A stretch of 6,238 nt of DNA, taken from the NCBI GenBank assembly GCA_029287335.1, contig JARFRI010000047.1:1-6238 (forward strand), read 5' to 3'. Source of the DNA: Phycisphaera sp. Its GTDB lineage: Bacteria; Planctomycetota; Phycisphaerae; Phycisphaerales; Phycisphaeraceae. The notes under the pieces are model-generated. The model saw only the letters and a program-made list of their open reading frames with translations. It ran no database searches and was not told where the DNA came from. This document shows, one piece after another, positions 5,368 through 6,238 of the stretch. Made by a program: the position numbers and the translations under genes. Within the stretch, counting starts at the first letter, position 1; the number at the start of each line of letters is the position of its first letter.

Positions 5368-6238
5368 TCACGCTTCTTCAACTGGCTCGACCATGATCAT
5401 GCTGCCGTGGACCTCAAGGACGCGGACGGTGGTGCCCGCTTCGACGAAGCCGCCGGTAGAGGTGACGTCGATGAGCTGGTCGCCGATGGTGATGTTGCCC
5501 GCGGGGCGCAGGCCTGTGCGGGTGACGGTGCCGGTCATGCCGGGCTTGATGTTGCCGCCGCCGATGGCTTCGTCGCCGGACACGCGTTGGTGTGGCATTG
5601 CAATCCCGCCGGGCGTCGCGAGCGAGGCATATTGACTGTCGTTGAGCACGAGCTTGTTGAGCAGTGGCAGCGAGCCGAAGTAGCGCGTCATGATGAAGAG
5701 GATCGGCACGGTCATCACGATCGAGCCGACGAATGACAGCGAGGTGATCATCACCTGCCGAGCGGTGCCAGGTTCGGGCAGGCCGTTGCTGGCGGTTTGC
5801 ACACCCGAGAGGACGAGCCCGGAGATGAACATCAGCAGTCCCAGCACCGCGAGCACGCCGAACGTGGTCAGCGTGAACATCTCATAAACCACCAGCGCAA
5901 TGCCGATCACGATCAGCAGCAGGTGCCAGGTCTGCGCCAGGCCGACCAAAAACGGCGCACCGATGAGCACCGCAAACGCGGCCAGGCCGACGATGCCCGG
6001 CACAAACAACCCGGGGCTGAAATACTCCAGCAACACACCAATAATCCCCAGGAGCAGCAGCGCAGCACGCACCATCGGGTTCACGAGGAAGCCGACGAGC
6101 GACTCGGACCATGTCTCTTCGTAGCGCTGCACGTTGCCGGCACCGTAGAGTGTTTTGAGGTCGGATTCGCTTGAAACCGTTTGGCGTGACAGGCCGGCGT
6201 CGAGCGCCTCGGTTTCGTTCATCGTCAGCAGCGTGCTG
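5368..6238 (-). CDS. NfeD-family membrane protein, probably ClpP-NfeD fusion, start beyond window
   Basis: Long NfeD proteins join a ClpP-like serine protease domain (SppA/stomatin-operon-partner type) to membrane helices and a C-terminal OB-fold. An ATG exists at 6222, but the frame stays open to the window edge, and the residues across it (STLLTMNETEALDAGLS) match the end of the protease domain, typically LLTLTAxEAxxxGLA. The true start therefore lies outside. Counting from the Met at 6222, hydrophobic segments lie at about 50-68, 70-95, 98-116, 118-142 and 157-180. The soluble C-terminal OB-like domain (about 226-284) has PGMTGTVTRTGLRPAGNITI, then DVTSTGGFVEAGTTVRVLEV. The C-terminus is complete. 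These proteins often act with stomatin/flotillin-type partners; no partner is visible here. The catalytic Ser/Lys would be outside the window, so protease activity is inferred only. Confidence 0.87.
   Translation of the reverse strand, partial: STLLTMNETEALDAGLSRQTVSSESDLKTLYGAGNVQRYEETWSESLVGFLVNPMVRAALLLLGIIGVLLEYFSPGLFVPGIVGLAAFAVLIGAPFLVGLAQTWHLLLIVIGIALVVYEMFTLTTFGVLAVLGLLMFISGLVLSGVQTASNGLPEPGTARQVMITSLSFVGSIVMTVPILFIMTRYFGSLPLLNKLVLNDSQYASLATPGGIAMPHQRVSGDEAIGGGNIKPGMTGTVTRTGLRPAGNITIGDQLIDVTSTGGFVEAGTTVRVLEVHGSMIMVEPVEEA

Noticed and set aside
1..6238. tRNA genes, CRISPR arrays, insertion sequences, toxin-antitoxin or defence modules
   Set aside because: No cloverleaf, spaced direct repeats, transposase motifs or defence domains were found on either strand.

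Overview
The window reads as ordinary chromosomal housekeeping DNA from a GC-rich bacterium. My best guess is a planctomycete, perhaps of the Phycisphaerae type. This is inferred from the HisRS variant, weak or absent Shine-Dalgarno sequences, an AsmA-like membrane protein with a Gly-rich tail, and a palindromic GCCGGCGGG-type intergenic element. No taxonomic marker was available to confirm it. All six genes are intact where visible. Two run off the window edges.

Layout, left to right: (1) histidyl-tRNA synthetase on the minus strand, with its C-terminus cut by the left edge. (2) A 49-bp spacer built of degenerate 7-bp tandem units. (3) A class I SAM-dependent methyltransferase of unknown substrate on the minus strand, possibly co-transcribed with hisS. 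(4) A 230-bp intergenic stretch with no convincing gene, containing an imperfect inverted repeat. (5) rsmD (16S rRNA G966 methyltransferase) on the plus strand. (6) A one-directional intrinsic terminator serving the convergent minus-strand gene. (7) A secreted or membrane-anchored AsmA-like protein on the minus strand. (8) A 79-bp divergent promoter region. (9) ribD (riboflavin deaminase/reductase) on the plus strand with an unusual N-terminal extension. (10) A strong nested palindrome between convergent genes. (11) A long-form NfeD membrane protein on the minus strand, with its start beyond the right edge.

The genes do not form one pathway. hisS and rsmD belong to translation, ribD to flavin synthesis, and the AsmA-like and NfeD proteins to the cell envelope. 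Strand changes at almost every gene suggest mostly single-gene transcription units, the exception being the possible methyltransferase-hisS pair.

I found no sign of a previously undescribed system. The points most worth a second look are the nested palindrome (5286-5353), the heptad repeat (1144-1178), the RibD N-terminal extension with its hairpin, and the uncharacterised methyltransferase with its Lys-rich leader.
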